Shown: positions 20,238 to 32,603, counted from the first letter of the stretch. The stretch is 64,000 nt of DNA from Symsagittifera roscoffensis (GCF_963678635.1 NC_087068.1:32816189-32880188); one strand, 5' to 3'. Translations and numbers: made by a program. Notes: generated by a model from the sequence alone, not told the origin.

Positions 20238-23200
20238 AGCTGTTGTGGATGCACAACGTCACGTTTCTCTTCAGGTCTTCCTTCGACATTTCTTCTCTTT
20301 CTCAACCGTCACAATCGCTTGTTCTGGGCGTTCTTTCAAGTGCGGTAGTCACTGCATTCCGAAGCGTTACAAAAGCTCGCTTGAAAGCTCCCGATCCAAA
20401 GTCCAACTGATAGGCACTGTAAACTCTGCTGTGCTTCGTCATATGCTTTTTGCATGCTCATACAACCATGCAGTCATGTTGGTTCTAAACCATGGCATCA
20501 GTCATCTTCTGGCCCATATCTTGAAGTGTACTGGTTATCGGCTTTTGCACATCGGAGCCAACGTCAATCCTACTAGATATCGCGCTCCAGACGGTCTAGG
20601 ATAAGTTTCGCTCTGCTGGATGTTCATTTCTGCTTTTATTGCTTCTCTCCTTTTCCAATATACTTTTGTTTGGTTTGTAACACTCTCGGAAAAACTTCTA
20701 CGCTGATGGCAATAACCATCTCATGCTTTTGTTCTAGCTACAATAGTGACTCTAAAGAATCAAACATGCTGTAGAATCCTAGTGCAGTCACTAGATTCAC
20801 CTCGGTTCCTCCGTGGCAATCTGCAATCACTTCCGTTTCCGACTTTGCTTTCATCACTATATTTCTGAACAGTATCGTTAATTGCTTGCGTTGTTTTGCC
20901 AAGGTCTTTTCGCAACCGAGACCTCCACATATATGACCTTCCAGTCCACAGACTTTCGCCAGACAGCTAACAGCTACTAGGTTCAACCCAGTCTTCTGGT
21001 CCCCAGCCAGGCAAATCCACATTGTTTTCTCTTGTGCTCCTAGAGGCTGTCGTCATCAAGTAATAAATGAAGTTAAGGTCACGGAAGTTACAGTCTGAAT
21101 TCAACTCCCTTTGCACATCCTGTGTCGCACACAATATCGAATCAACTTTGAGGCTCGGGCACCATGATGGCTTCATCAACTCCCACACCACAATTAGGCT
21201 CGTTCTCAGTAACTCGTCCGAGAAACCCAATTGAAATTCCACTCGGTTATCAGATTTTGGCACTGAAGTTGCAGTCACCTTTTCTTCCGACACAAGTCCC
21301 AATTTAGCTTGCTGATTGGCACTGCTCCTTATCTTTGCAATTCTTGACAACCAGAAACTTAGCAACACTGGTTGTTCGTAATCGAAGAAACAATGACGTA
21401 TGTCTTTGTTGATGAAAGGGTTATTTACCATCCCCACTAATCCAGACACGTAATGATACGATTTCTTCCTAATCGGTCCGCAACACTCACTGGACTTCGG
21501 CAGTGCTCCCATTGACTCTTTTGTGAGCCTTAGCTCTATATTTGAGAATCTTCGTATTTCGTCGAATTTCTTCATTGGTTCCAGTTCTACAGGCTCCTTC
21601 ATATTCACTCTGATTTATGTCTAACGGCGCTAACAGCTATTTATGTCTAACATGTCTAACCATGTAAGGGCAGGGTTTTCGCTCGATCATTACCTTCTCT
21701 CAGAATTTTGGCACAAGTATTCAACGCTGGCACCGATATTTATTCTAACAAGAACCGGACGAAACAGAGAGCGCCTCTCCGATTCGCACACGCTACTGCC
21801 GCTCCTTCTTGGATCATGAGGTCTCTTAGACTCGTCATCAAGAGCACCTTCTCTTCCTTTGATCTTTTTCTTTCTTTTGAGTTGTATTCTTCCATTGTCA
21901 CTCCAGTCTTGCACGAAGCAAACCTAAGTTGCAGCTCCGTCCTGACGTAAGGTATCGCTATCAGAGCATGTATTTTTGTGGTTCTCATCGCATCTTCAAA
22001 GTGACGTAACACCACCGCCCCCAACGGCAAACTCACCAACTGTTCTATCAGTGGAGAACAATGTTCCATTAGCCTTCTGTTTCATCGCTGTGCTTTGTAT
22101 CATATCCTCCAGATAATCTTCCATGGCAACTTTGTTCTCTAGAGCGATTAGATGTCCTCTAGCCAAACTTCTGTACTCCAACATCTCCATGTATCCAACA
22201 GCGGGCTCGTCAACCGAGACGGTCTCCGATACTGTCAATCGGTTATGCTCCACTGGGATTAATTGTCCTACGACGTTTCCCTTTCCATGGTTCAGGCAAG
22301 ATGCAAGATGGTCACTCCCCTTGGTTTTGTAACTGGCTGATCCTAATCCTGCCATGAGGATGCGTGGCACCATCATTACATCACTCAGTGTTCTCTCTGT
22401 GCCAGGCATTCGGTCGTCATCTTGCCCCATTTCCATGACTTCTTCGACACGTTTTCGTTTGGCTAAGTTGACAACTTTTGCTGAGATCTCAGAATATACC
22501 TTCGTCTTTCCAGTTTTCCTTAATGTCAGTTTGCTGCCCAGTTTCATCTTCATGTCATTGATTTTGTCAATCAACATTTTCGATCGCATTGTTCCTTTTC
22601 GAGTTCTGGACATTTATAGGAACTCATTGCTGCCTTCTTGCTGCGTTGTCTTGATTCGAGAGTTAATTTCACTTTCATCAGTGGCCAAATCAATCAACAA
22701 TTCGCTCAATCTCCCTTCGCATTCATCCAATTTATCGAGGATCTCTCGCATCAGTGGTCTGTTGAGACCTGTTTTCAACATCGATTGGGTTCCGTAGCAA
22801 TGCATTACTGTGCAGACCTCCTCCATGAAAGCAACTCTGTCCATGTTACAGCCTGTTCTGTTTTCATGATCATTGTGGTGAACTTCCCACTCTTCCTCTG
22901 GCAAGATTCCCAAGAGAGGTACTCGGGCAGTGCTTTCTATTCTTCTCCTTCGCGGAGACTCGAGTAAAATGTTCATTTCGGTAGTTTTAAACTTACCAGG
23001 AGAGCTACTAATTGGCAAATTTTGAGTAAACTTCATGAAGGCCGACGGAGGTTCCAGCGTGGAAGTTTCAGCTTCCGCTGGCTCAGCAGTACCTTCCAAC
23101 GGTTCTATCCCGATCTCAAAGTCGTCCAAGAAACTGAAGTATAGGCTGGACACTCCACCTGTCGAGGCCTTATCATCATCGTTTCCCGTTTGATCGGGAT

Positions 23201-25786
23201 CCTGTTGCATTGGTTCTTCCGATCGATGGTCTTCTCCGACCTTATCGTCTCGTTTCTGATTTCTCCCTGGCCCTGAAGGTCCTTGCTCCTCATTCATCAT
23301 CTCGTCTGGAAACTTTGGCACGATTAGCTTGCACGCTGACTGATCTTCTTCTTCTCCGTGCTTTAGTTTGACCTCCTCGCAGCCGAAGGGTGCTAAAGTA
23401 GTCCTAGTCAAGTTTCCCGCCTATCGCCAACACCGGTTTCACACCCATCACGATTAGCGCGGCCTTTTGCAAGTCCGCCTTGCCTCTCATGACCGTTGAC
23501 GCCAGGTCCAATTTTGTCCATTCCTCTACAAATCTAACAGGTTTTGGAGTGGCTGCATTGTTCATCCGTCTCCTCGTCGACTCATCCGCGTATGCAAACT
23601 GCGTATATTGCAGCACTGCAGTATTTCTGCCCACAAAGCACGGGTCCATCGTTTCGGAGAACTTTGCATTCCTCCTTTCATTAGTCTCAAAGGCTCTCAA
23701 GCTGGGAGTTTGTACTATGGAGTCTGCTCCGAGCAACATCCTTCTGATCAAAGGGAATTAAGGCATTTCTTCTGGCAGCTTCGTGTAATCGCCCCAGTCT
23801 TTCATTCTTCTTTCACTTTTTGGTATGAGGCCATTAGACGAGGAATTCTTGTTATTTCTCCGTTTGTTTTGTCGTAGTGCCTCAAAATCCAGAGTTTCGG
23901 AAACACTTCAATGTGCCTTCTCTCTACTTCACCCATGCGGTCAAGGAAATGATCATTAAAGTTTATTACCGTCATCTTTGGCTCTACTATCTTCGCGAAC
24001 AATAAATCTTCACTCATTAACTTGCGTAGCACGTTTTTTTCACACCAATTGAATGCGCTCCCGTCCACTGCCAAAATGAGGTTCAGATGCAACACCGACC
24101 TTCTGTATACCTCCAGCTTAACGTCAGGGAACGCAAATCTGACTGCCGGGCCGTGTATCGCCGTCACAAATTCAGTGGTTCCTCTGATTAACGACAAGAT
24201 ATCGGTCATCACAGCTAGACTCAAATCAGTCAATAGGGGCATGCCTCCTGCATGACGTCGCACATCTCCTTTTTTTCTATGGTCTTGTTTTTTCCTGTTC
24301 CAAAGCGATTCTGCTGTAGGATGTACTGGATCAGAGTTTGTCTCAGGCCTCCTACTTTAGTCCAGTGGTCAATGGATCTTTCCATATCAAAAACTTTTTC
24401 ACATTCTCCCCAATTTGTTCTGGGCACCGGGCCAAGTTCATCAGTCCTCCCAAGTTCCCGTGCGTGATTGCCATTAACGTCAGGAGTCCCTCCAGCCGTA
24501 GATTCTGTACCCTTCGGTGAGCAGCACCACTGGTCCTTTCACAAAGTTTTCTGCTCCGAACTTCACAATCAATGCCAGGATCACTGCTATCATCAATTCG
24601 GTGACTGCTTTAAGAAATTTTCTTATCAGGTAGCGAGAGAGTGCCGGGTAGACTTTCGCCAGGAAGGACGCGTTCCATTCTGCTCCCAACCCTTCTAACA
24701 TACTGTCAGATCTGTCGAAGCCTTCTTCTCCTCTTACATTCTGCGTCCAGAATGCTTCAAGAGTTACTTGGTCCATCCTATTCACAAATTCAGCCGACTT
24801 TTCTTCCGCAGTTTCTGCTAAGTTAAATTCTTATACCAGATAGGTATAAACTTTTGTGCTCATCGCTGGGCCTCGCTCGAAGGCGCCCGTGCCCAAGGCT
24901 GAAATTAGACATTTCCAATCCCAACAATTCATCCAATACTAGCATATGTAGCGAATGGTTTTTAAACCCTCTCATAGCGTTTGAGATAACAGACCATACT
25001 GCCGGCAATTCTGCCTTTAGTGGTCTCAGGTTTCTCGCTTCCACATTGCGGTTCGGGGCAGATATGATCACGTCACACTTACCTTCCGAGAGTGATGCTA
25101 CCATTGCATACACAAACTTCAACCCATCCGGGAGATGTGCACATAACGGATATACCGGAAGCAACGCGAATACGGTTTTTGGTGCTATTTTCGGGAATGT
25201 GCCTTCTTTCAAGACATCCATAATCTTGCCCATTGGTTACAAAATGTCTTTTTTTTGCTGGCCACACTGCATTTTTTGCCATTGAAGGCTCTCTGAGTCT
25301 GCTCAGGAAACCCCTAGTATGCAAGTGATAGTTTATGCTGGCGAACACGATTGTTCAATTTGGTTTGTCGTTGAATCCCGATCGCTATTGATACAGACTG
25401 CATCAAGTCCAGGTCGGTTCCCGCCAGCATTATTACGTCAGGCCAAAACAAGGACTTAAAAGAATGCAAAAATTCCGAGCTCGCAACCACTAATATCTTG
25501 GCTTTTCTCAATTCTACCTTGTCTACCTTGTCTTATGCCGCGAAGATAATCTCGTCTATTCGAAGTCTCAGTCCGCCGTATCTTTCGACGTCAACTTCTT
25601 TGGCTACTAATTTTGGATAAGCTTTTTTTTCACGTGAGCTGGAGGCGCCCGCACTTGTTTAAACATCTTCACATTTTGTCCTATTGGTGCTCTAGTTGTC
25701 AGAATTCTTTCTGGCCTCTCTTTTCTAATTTGTTCGTCATGGTTCATTCTCACGTTCTGTGAGGGTCTGGATTTTAATGGATCCAT
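20238..25786 (-). pseudogene. Extra coding region of Gypsy I, second part (unknown protein)
   Basis: Long minus-strand coding sequence split by about ten frameshifts, including segments 25,511-25,314, 25,233-24,823, 24,785-24,480, 24,427-24,230, 24,263-23,802, 23,751-23,404, 23,411-22,614, 22,613-21,996, 21,608-20,967 and 21,022-20,738. Overlaps at the joins and codon-like composition show one or two large proteins of ~1,700 residues. Visible features: a hydrophobic stretch LMIAVILALIVKF (24.6 kb, possible membrane helix), an acidic Glu/Asp/Pro-rich segment (23.3-23.0 kb) and a basic KRKR segment (22.5 kb). I recognise no enzyme motif. An ATG at 25,786 opens a frame (MDPLKSRPSQNVRM) that overlaps the end of the preceding SGNH segment, so it may be a separate ORF. 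Confidence 0.6.
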
Positions 25787-27410
25787 GTGTTATTTGAGGG
25801 CAGTATGTCAAGGTCAGCAAAAGGTAATGCCGTTGTGGAGCTAAAGCTAAATCCATAGCTCTCAACTAATGCTCTAAATCCATCAGGATCATTCTCCAGT
25901 ATTTTGACTTGCCAGATTTTGCAATGTTATTCCATCTGATGACTCTTCCATTGTGCCTTTTCCTCGTGCTCATTGGTGTGGTGCAAGCGGTCGGTACCGC
26001 GCACTCAAATTTCTGCCATAGCGTGGTGAATAGGCCTACCATCATCGACTCTCACTGAGCTTTTTCCTCGTCCGAGCTCCTGGACACCTTGTTTGTGCCT
26101 ATCAAAATCATTATATCCGGGAGTCTTCCTGGGTTCATCAACTCCACCATTCAAAATAACTGGGCTTTTGTTGCGCTTTCGAAGGCCATCACCGTAATGA
26201 TCCATGAGGTACATAAGTTCTCGAAAACTCTCACCAGACTATCGCCCAATATCAAATGGGACGTTCCGAGCGGTGATTCCTGCATGTTCATTGCTGGACA
26301 CCACGTCGATCGGTTAAAACACGCTCGCATGTCCGTATCTGGAACTCCTGTGAAGTTGCTCTTTACCTGGCTGTTCTTTAGTATGCCAAACACGCGGGAC
26401 ACTTTCTTCATGGGCATCTCTCATATCGTTTGTGAGTGGCTTCTGAGGTCATTGTCGGTCTCCTTGCGGTAACAGCTCCCATTTTCTTCATTTTTCCCGT
26501 AGAGAGCTCCACTATGCCTATATCGTCAATCGTTCCATAGGGTGCAGTCATGCTGGAATCTGGCACGCTCCTGTTGGCCACAAGTCGTCCAACTGTTTCT
26601 ATCAGCTTTTGCATGGTTTGCTCCACGACTAGATTACCTAGGGTGTCACTTGGGTCCGGCATGGTTACTCTGCTGGCTGCTGTTGGGATTTGCACTTCCG
26701 TTGTTTGGCTTAGTTCGTGAGGCGTTAGAAGCTCCATCGGGGACTGCCTACGGGGAACATCCTTTGCGGGTATTGTTCTTTCTACTGCTGTCGTTAAGGC
26801 CAGTCGTTCCGATCGCTTCTTATATTCTTGCCTCAAGGGTTCTATCTCCTCGCCCTGTTTCTTGTTGCAATCCTCGAACAGTCTCCTCTCCTCCATTTCT
26901 CCGTCTTTTTCAGTTCTGAGCAAGATCTTTCATTGTTTCATTCGTCTGGACTTCTTCTTCTACTCTCGCCCGTGTTAGTGGCACAGCTGCTCTCAGTTGT
27001 GAGCTAGATGAGGCTGCCTCGCTACTCATCTCCTGATGCATTCTTCTTAATCCAGGCCTAGGCTTGGTTGTAAGAGGCATTTCACCTGGTTGGTAGGTCC
27101 TGAAACTTTTCAGTCCAGGCTCCTTCGCCAAGTCACTTCCTGAGACTGCCCCATTTCTCCACCTCATAACCCTCCTATTTGGGCGGTCTAGTACTCCCTA
27201 TTGTCCTTAAGCGGCCACCAATAAGACTCTCGTGGGGCGGTCTCCATGGTTGTCGTGCCCTACGATGTTTGTTAAGGCGGCCATCAACATGACTACCTCT
27301 GGATCCTCCAGAGCGAAGTCTCGATCATCAGCCAGCGATAGATCGCATCTATCACCGGTCCTACATAGGCCTCCGCTAGGTCCATCAGTTCATTCAAGTC
27401 GAAATTATGT
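25787..27410 (-). pseudogene. Extra coding region of Gypsy I, first part: coiled/acidic N-terminus + SGNH hydrolase
   Basis: Begins in sequence equivalent to the ATG at 41,046 of element II (NNFDLNEL...AYVGP), continues through RMHQEMSSEAASSS (27,167-26,910) and a Glu/Arg-rich segment (26,923-26,408). It then enters an SGNH-hydrolase domain: block I HLILGDSLVRVF (GDS at 26,246-26,238), after a frameshift MVELMNPGRLPDIMILIGTN (block III near 26,106-26,089), and WQKFECAV further on. The block V Asp-His region near 25,850 is damaged ('acaacggcattac'), and an in-frame TGA lies near 26,055. This was probably an esterase-like domain, now inactive. Confidence 0.65.
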
Positions 27411-27849
27411 TTTTTTTTGTATGAATCGGTTTCGATTATCAGTTTGCACAATTGAGATTTGTTGAAGAATTAAACGATCAATCAGGATCTATAAAAAAGG
27501 TCACGAGTATCATATTTGTCAGCATTACTCCAGATTCGCATTAAAAATCATTTAAAAACAGTCAGATAAAAAGATTTTGATCTTGAACTATCTTAAAATT
27601 AGTTCATTTCTAAAATCTTGGAAATTGATCTCAGAATAGACAGTCCAAACTTTGGATCTATTGCTAAAATTATTGTTCGAACACTCGTGGTCACTAACCC
27701 CCCCCCCCCAGACCCAAGATCCCAATGACATAACACATAATATACCACACATTACCCATAACACGTCCTACACTCAACCTACACTCAGCCTATATTCAAA
27801 TAGTATTTCTTATGTAAATACACTTATGTGTTAGTATCAGAAAAGATTA
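27411..27849 (-). other. Gap between pol and extra ORF in Gypsy I
   Basis: Non-coding spacer equivalent to 41,047-41,434 in element II, with shared words such as 'taattaaacgat(c/t)aatcaggatct' and 'cagtcagataaaaaga'. It contains a pure C tract near 27,700 and an ACA-rich stretch near 27,730-27,790. It could hold a splice or internal initiation signal for the downstream ORF; nothing specific was identified. Confidence 0.45.
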
Positions 27850-28826
27850 CGTGTATCAGTGCATACAGCTCCCGTGGGTGCAGTCGTCCTCGGTTTGGGT
27901 CGTACTTTCTTCTCGCTCTCCACTAGGAAGTCTCTCAGTCTCGTCAAAGAGAGATCCAAGTCTTCTGGGTCCACATGCTGCTTCTCCGTCGCCCTCGTCA
28001 TACTTTCCTGGTACTTGCGAAGCCGCCGGAGGCGAGGCTGCTACACCTCATATTCCTGGTCTTTGCTTCCACAGAAATTCTATGTTTTTATATTCTCGCT
28101 TAAAATCTGCTGCCAACACTGTCCTAAAACTCATGTCCGCTGTGATCGCTATCGCACATGTCCTATTTGTAAGTATAAAATCGCTATCTGTTGGTATTAT
28201 GCCACTTGAGTATTCATTTGGCAAGTTAAAATATGACTCTACTACTCTCCCTATGTCCGGTTTCTTAGAGTTTTTGCTTGTTTCTCCTTCTAGGTCACCT
28301 TTTCTTGTGCTATTTTCAACTTTTTCCTATTATTCTTTCAGTTTGATTAAGTCCTACCTCACCTCCCAGGACAAAATTATCCATCTACGTCTCCGTCAAT
28401 CGCATACCGAGTTTTAAGTTGAAGTAGGACGCAGGAATCCCTGTCACTTTTTATGTAATTAAGGCTCTCGCGGTCTACGTCCTGAATCGTGTCACTGCTC
28501 TTCTTAGGGTCCGATGTCATTTCGCCCAGTCACTCGAAGACGCGCAGGTTTGTAAATTTTTGTTCTTACGGTTGATGCTGCTCATCATCAAGTTCTACCT
28601 CAGATTTAGATCGGTCATCGACCCACTCCTCGTATGGGTCATTGACTATGTCTATGTCCTGTGACGCGGTTATTTCCTCTAGACCCACCAACTCTTCCAC
28701 TATCTTCTTCAGGTCTATCCTGTCCACTATGAAGTTGTCTCCGTAAGGTTTATATTTCGTTGCGGGTCTTGCCCTCTCATTCTGTCGTGTCTGCATCGAA
28801 AACGATAGATCTGGTTCCGAGTTCAT
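27850..28826 (-). pseudogene. Gypsy I post-integrase region
   Basis: The minus frame at 28,826-28,566 contains KKIVEELVGLEEITASQDID and ELDDEQ, matching the start of the 290-codon open frame at 42,307-41,435 of element II. The remainder to 27,850 is broken by stops but is recognisable against element II, for example the region encoding YKSIEFLWKQR there. Function is unknown; the protein is acidic and appears to be a C-terminal extension of the pol polyprotein. Confidence 0.6.
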
Positions 28827-28850
28827 GGGAACTTCTATCTGTTCGGCGTT

Positions 28851-29824
28851 CTACCAGTCCTCTTCTGCGTATGGTAAGGTTTCTTGAATTGTTTCAATGA
28901 TTTCATTGGGATCCAGGTCCAGCGGCGGACGTGTTCTTTCTTCTAGTGCTTCATTCTCATCATTCTTTTCCCTGGTTCCCTTCTCATTGACCTCGCAAGC
29001 AGGGTCCATGATCAGATAATCGCCCTGCTCCATATCTTCCGGTATACATCACTCCTCTGTTGATGGGTTATGTGGCTTAATGCTCTCAAAGTGCGCAGCT
29101 CGGCCAGTACTCAGTCTGTAAAAATGTCCCTCCTGATGCACTTCCGTTATCAAGAACGGTCCCCTTCACTTCTTAATGACGTTCCTTCCGGCGGAATGAC
29201 GTTCGAAAAGACCCACACGTAGTCTCCTACTGAGTAAGCTTTTGCACCAGCTGCCTTCTTGTCAAACCTTTTCCTCTGCCTCGCCTGTGCTTGCTGCGTA
29301 TTGCGTCTGCATAAATCGTTCAGCTCCTGATCACGTCCCTTACATAGACTTGTGGCGATGTCTTCTTTCCTTCATACTCTGGATAGAAGAAAGTTAAAGG
29401 CATGTACCACTTCATTCACTTCGGATGACTCTATTGACTGCAACGAAATTGCAATTTCCTGGGATCCTTCACCTGTTGGCAAGACAGACATGCTGTTACC
29501 CACTTCTCGCATGCCGTCTTCATTCCAGGCATTCGAAGGGTTTCAAGATCCTCCGGTATACCTTATCGATCCCTTGGTGGCCCTTTCGTCATGTGACCTG
29601 AATAAAATTATCCTCTGATAAAGTTGTGACAGGAATATTGCGTTGTACTTGTATAGTACCCTGTCCTCCTCCCTCCTTTTGCAAGCCACGATCCCATCCT
29701 TGTTCAGATATAACCTCCCCTCCTTTTGCATGAAGTATTGTCTGAAGATTCGGTAACTATCCGCTTCCAGGTCTCCTTTGTCTGGTGACCCATTCTCTAT
29801 CCACGTTTTCAAGTTACTTCTCAT
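28851..29824 (-). pseudogene. Gypsy I integrase, zinc-binding and C-terminal parts only
   Basis: The segment 29,824-29,543 (YFMQKEGRLYLNKDGIVACK, then FRSHDE) leads, in another frame, to the HHCC zinc-finger Cys pair ACEKWVTACLSCQQVKDPRK near 29,515-29,455. The catalytic core with its D,D,E residues is missing: sequence jumps near 29,410 to the C-terminal part RKRFDKKAAGAKAYSVGDYV near 29,280-29,210 and on to MEQGDYLIMDPACEVNEKGT (29,033-28,851). Integrase inserts the cDNA into the genome; this copy lacks the catalytic centre. Confidence 0.75.
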
Positions 29825-29947
29825 GCGGTCATTTCTCTGCGCTTCTAGTTAGTCCGAGAGTCTGTATCCCGCCCTCAAGTATATCTTCATGATTCTTCCG
29901 TGACTGTTTCGCTCATCGGACTGATGCGTGTCATATTCCATTTTGAC

Positions 29948-30679
29948 TCACCAAATTGTTGCCAATGGCTCTGTCTCTTGTTTAAACGGTTCCTTCTTTG
30001 GTAATAAATTCATTGAACGTCTCGATACCGCTATCATTTTCAGGTCCTCCGCCGCGAAGACTCTTTCACTGGGTACCAGGTAGCGATCACTGTCAGTATC
30101 TTGGTATACTTCCCTATCCAAGTCCCTTGCCCGAGTCTCTACTAGTAATGTGTGTATCGCTAACTCTGACATTTCTGATCCTGTGCTCGAGTTCCTGTCT
30201 GAGTAGGTGTCGATCTCTGAATTCCTCTGTCACGGAGCACGTCTCCACGGCAGGTTCCGTCTTGTACATTCTGCTCATCTATCTTAACTCCCCGGACAAA
30301 ATTTTATCCTTCAGGTCTTGTTCCTCTACAAGACCACTTTCACCTCCGACTCCCCGGAAAAACTTTCCTGTTCCGGGTTTTGTTCATAAACTCGGCAATT
30401 TTCATCGACATCCTTCTCCCCGGATAAACTTTCTTCCAGGTTTTGTTCAATCTCTCCCCATTTTTGATCGGGCTCCTCGAAGGTGACAGTCTTCTTTTGT
30501 GTTCCGATTTCTTGTTCTTTTTCATTGTATGATGTCCTGATGAAAACGCTTTGAGGAATCAAAGATAATAGTTGCTGAACTACAGTCCTACAAACCCTTT
30601 CGTTTTCCTTATGTTGGCGTCTTGATTGCTTTATCCGTACTTTATCCTGACTGTCAGCGATGCCATGGCTGCTGCCCAT
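29948..30679 (-). pseudogene. Gypsy I linker between RNase H and integrase
   Basis: Two frames (30,679-30,326 and 30,172-29,948) encode an acidic, low-complexity linker (KKTVTFEEPDQKWGEIEQ; MSELAIHTLLVETRARDLDR). Element II has the same region at 43,637-42,562, where it is longer and less broken. An RH-to-integrase spacer of this length (~350-400 residues) is unusual for Gypsy pol proteins. No domain was recognised. Confidence 0.6.
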
Positions 30680-31039
30680 TCGAGGTCATCTCTTGTCACT
30701 TCTCTCTCAAACAATCCTCACAGTATGCGCATCACTTGTGGTGTGACCTGCACTGTTTTATCCAGCAAGGAGAGGCTGTTTATGTTCATACAAGAGAGTT
30801 CCTGTTGGACCAGGTTCGAGCTTAGCAACAGATCCAAATTCACCGGGTCCTTTTTTGATAAGATCTTTATTTCTGCTGCCTCCTCAACTGGTAACTCGGG
30901 GTGTCCCGGAAATGGATGTCCAGGCCTGTCGAACCATCTCGTCAAGGGAAGCGCTTCATAGGTCTCTTTGTCCAGAAACGAGAACCCTTCTTTAATTTCC
31001 GCTTGGTTGGCTTGCTTCTGTCCTAGTCTTTCGTAGAAC

Positions 31040-32603
31040 TCAGCTATCAGCAAATTGGTGTTTGTCACGCAACCTGTGCTCGACTGTCATTTGGTAGCCA
31101 TGCAACCTAACTATCCAACGACCAATATAACTCTGGTCCCACGAGTACGTCTTCAACCAGGATAGGGCTCTGTTATCCACAAGCAACTTAAAGGGAGCAC
31201 TCCCCAAGTCTGTGCGGTACTTTTCCACTAATGTGACTACCGCAAATATTTCTGCTTTTGGTGCACCATGTTTTATTTCAATGTCGCTCAACACTTTGCT
31301 ATCATATACAATGGGATGGAGAACTGCTCGCACAGTTCCCGCTTTATATTCTCGAAAGCTTCCTTCTTCCCGTTGTTTCGCATTAATTGCTGCATTGGGT
31401 ACATCTTGTCTGCGTATCCCTTTATGAAATCACGAAAATAATTGGCAAATCCCAGGAATTTCATGAGCTGTGTGTCCGTTCTGGGGGCCTTCTATATTAG
31501 CACGGCCTCCACCGCATCCGGATCCGGCCTCACGCCTTGCCTGTCTACCATTATTCCCAGGTTTTTGATTGAGTCCCTAAGGATCTCGCACTTCGACAGT
31601 TTGCATTTCAAGCCGGCTCTCTTCATGCAGTGGAAGAACTCGTCGAATCTGTCGTTGCGATCTGCCAAGGTGGGTGTTGCTATGACCACGTCGTCCATGT
31701 AGCACATCACGAGATTCCTGTACTTCTTGGTTATCCTGGTCAAAGCCTGAGCCATCAGTCTTTGAAAGGTCAGCTTGGCATTGCACAAACCGAAGGGCAT
31801 CCTCTTTTACTGGAAAAAACCAAACTCGCATGCAAATCCAGTCTTCTCTCTGTCCTTGTTCTGCAGAGGAACCTACCAGAAGGCAGAACCCAGATCCAGT
31901 GTTGAAAAAAAAACTTGGCATCGCCTAGTTTCGAGAGGCTCTCGTCTATGCGTGCTAGCTATTGGGTAGGCGTCCTTTATGGTAACCGCGTTCAGATAGC
32001 TGCTGACCCTTTTTCTTTTGAGCCATGACAACTCCACAAGCCCCAATGACTTTGAGGGTTCTATCATGTCGTATTCGAGCATCATTTCTGTTTTCGCTCG
32101 ACATGCTTCCGATTTATGTGGTGTCTTGCGCCTTGCAACCTCCCTGTAAGGAACAGCGCCTTCTTCTAGTTCGGTTTCGTGCTCGACAAAATTACAACAA
32201 CCAATATCCGCTTATACTTTGGAAAAAAAATGTCCGCGTTCCGATCTAAAACTTCCTTTAGTGACTTGAACTCTCCCTCACCTATCTTAGCTCTCAAGTG
32301 CTCTATCTCTGGCAAAACTGGCTTGTCAAGTTCATATGATGAGGTGCGTTCCGGAAAAATGGAGCAACTCAACAGGCCGTCATCTGTTTCGGATCTCAAT
32401 GAAAACCTTTTTTTCAAAGATTTCAATTGAATAATCCTTATTAAGAACAATTTTCTATCCACACGAAAAGGACAGTCTTTCGCATGGAACTTCTCCAAGT
32501 TCGGTGTTTCTTCCTTATCAGTTCTCAATGGCAAAGCGAAGCCAAGTTTCCTTCCTCGCTGTGTTGAATTCGTTGTGTCCAGTGTATTCCACGATACACT
32601 CAC
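31040..32603 (-). pseudogene. Gypsy I reverse transcriptase and RNase H
   Basis: Frames 32,603-32,166, 32,085-31,873 and 31,800-31,492 give an RT with MPFGLCNAKLTFQRLMAQAL and the catalytic NLVMCYMDDVVIATPT, followed by KYRTDLGSAPFKLLVDNRAL and DKHQFADS of RNase H (31,333-31,040). Compared with element II, the start of RNase H with its first catalytic Asp is deleted near 31,330. The chromodomain-free Gypsy/Ty3-type RT order is clear. At least four frameshifts are present. Confidence 0.85.

Noticed and set aside
22123-22797. Long plus-strand ORFs opposite the Gypsy extra region (also 26,542-26,919 and 41,407-42,342)
   Set aside because: They are antisense shadows; the minus frames carry continuity with element II and domain motifs.
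27690-27712. C-tract near 27,700 as a polypurine tract or LTR edge
   Set aside because: It lies inside the spacer between pol and the extra ORF, far from the LTR boundaries supported by terminal inverted repeats.
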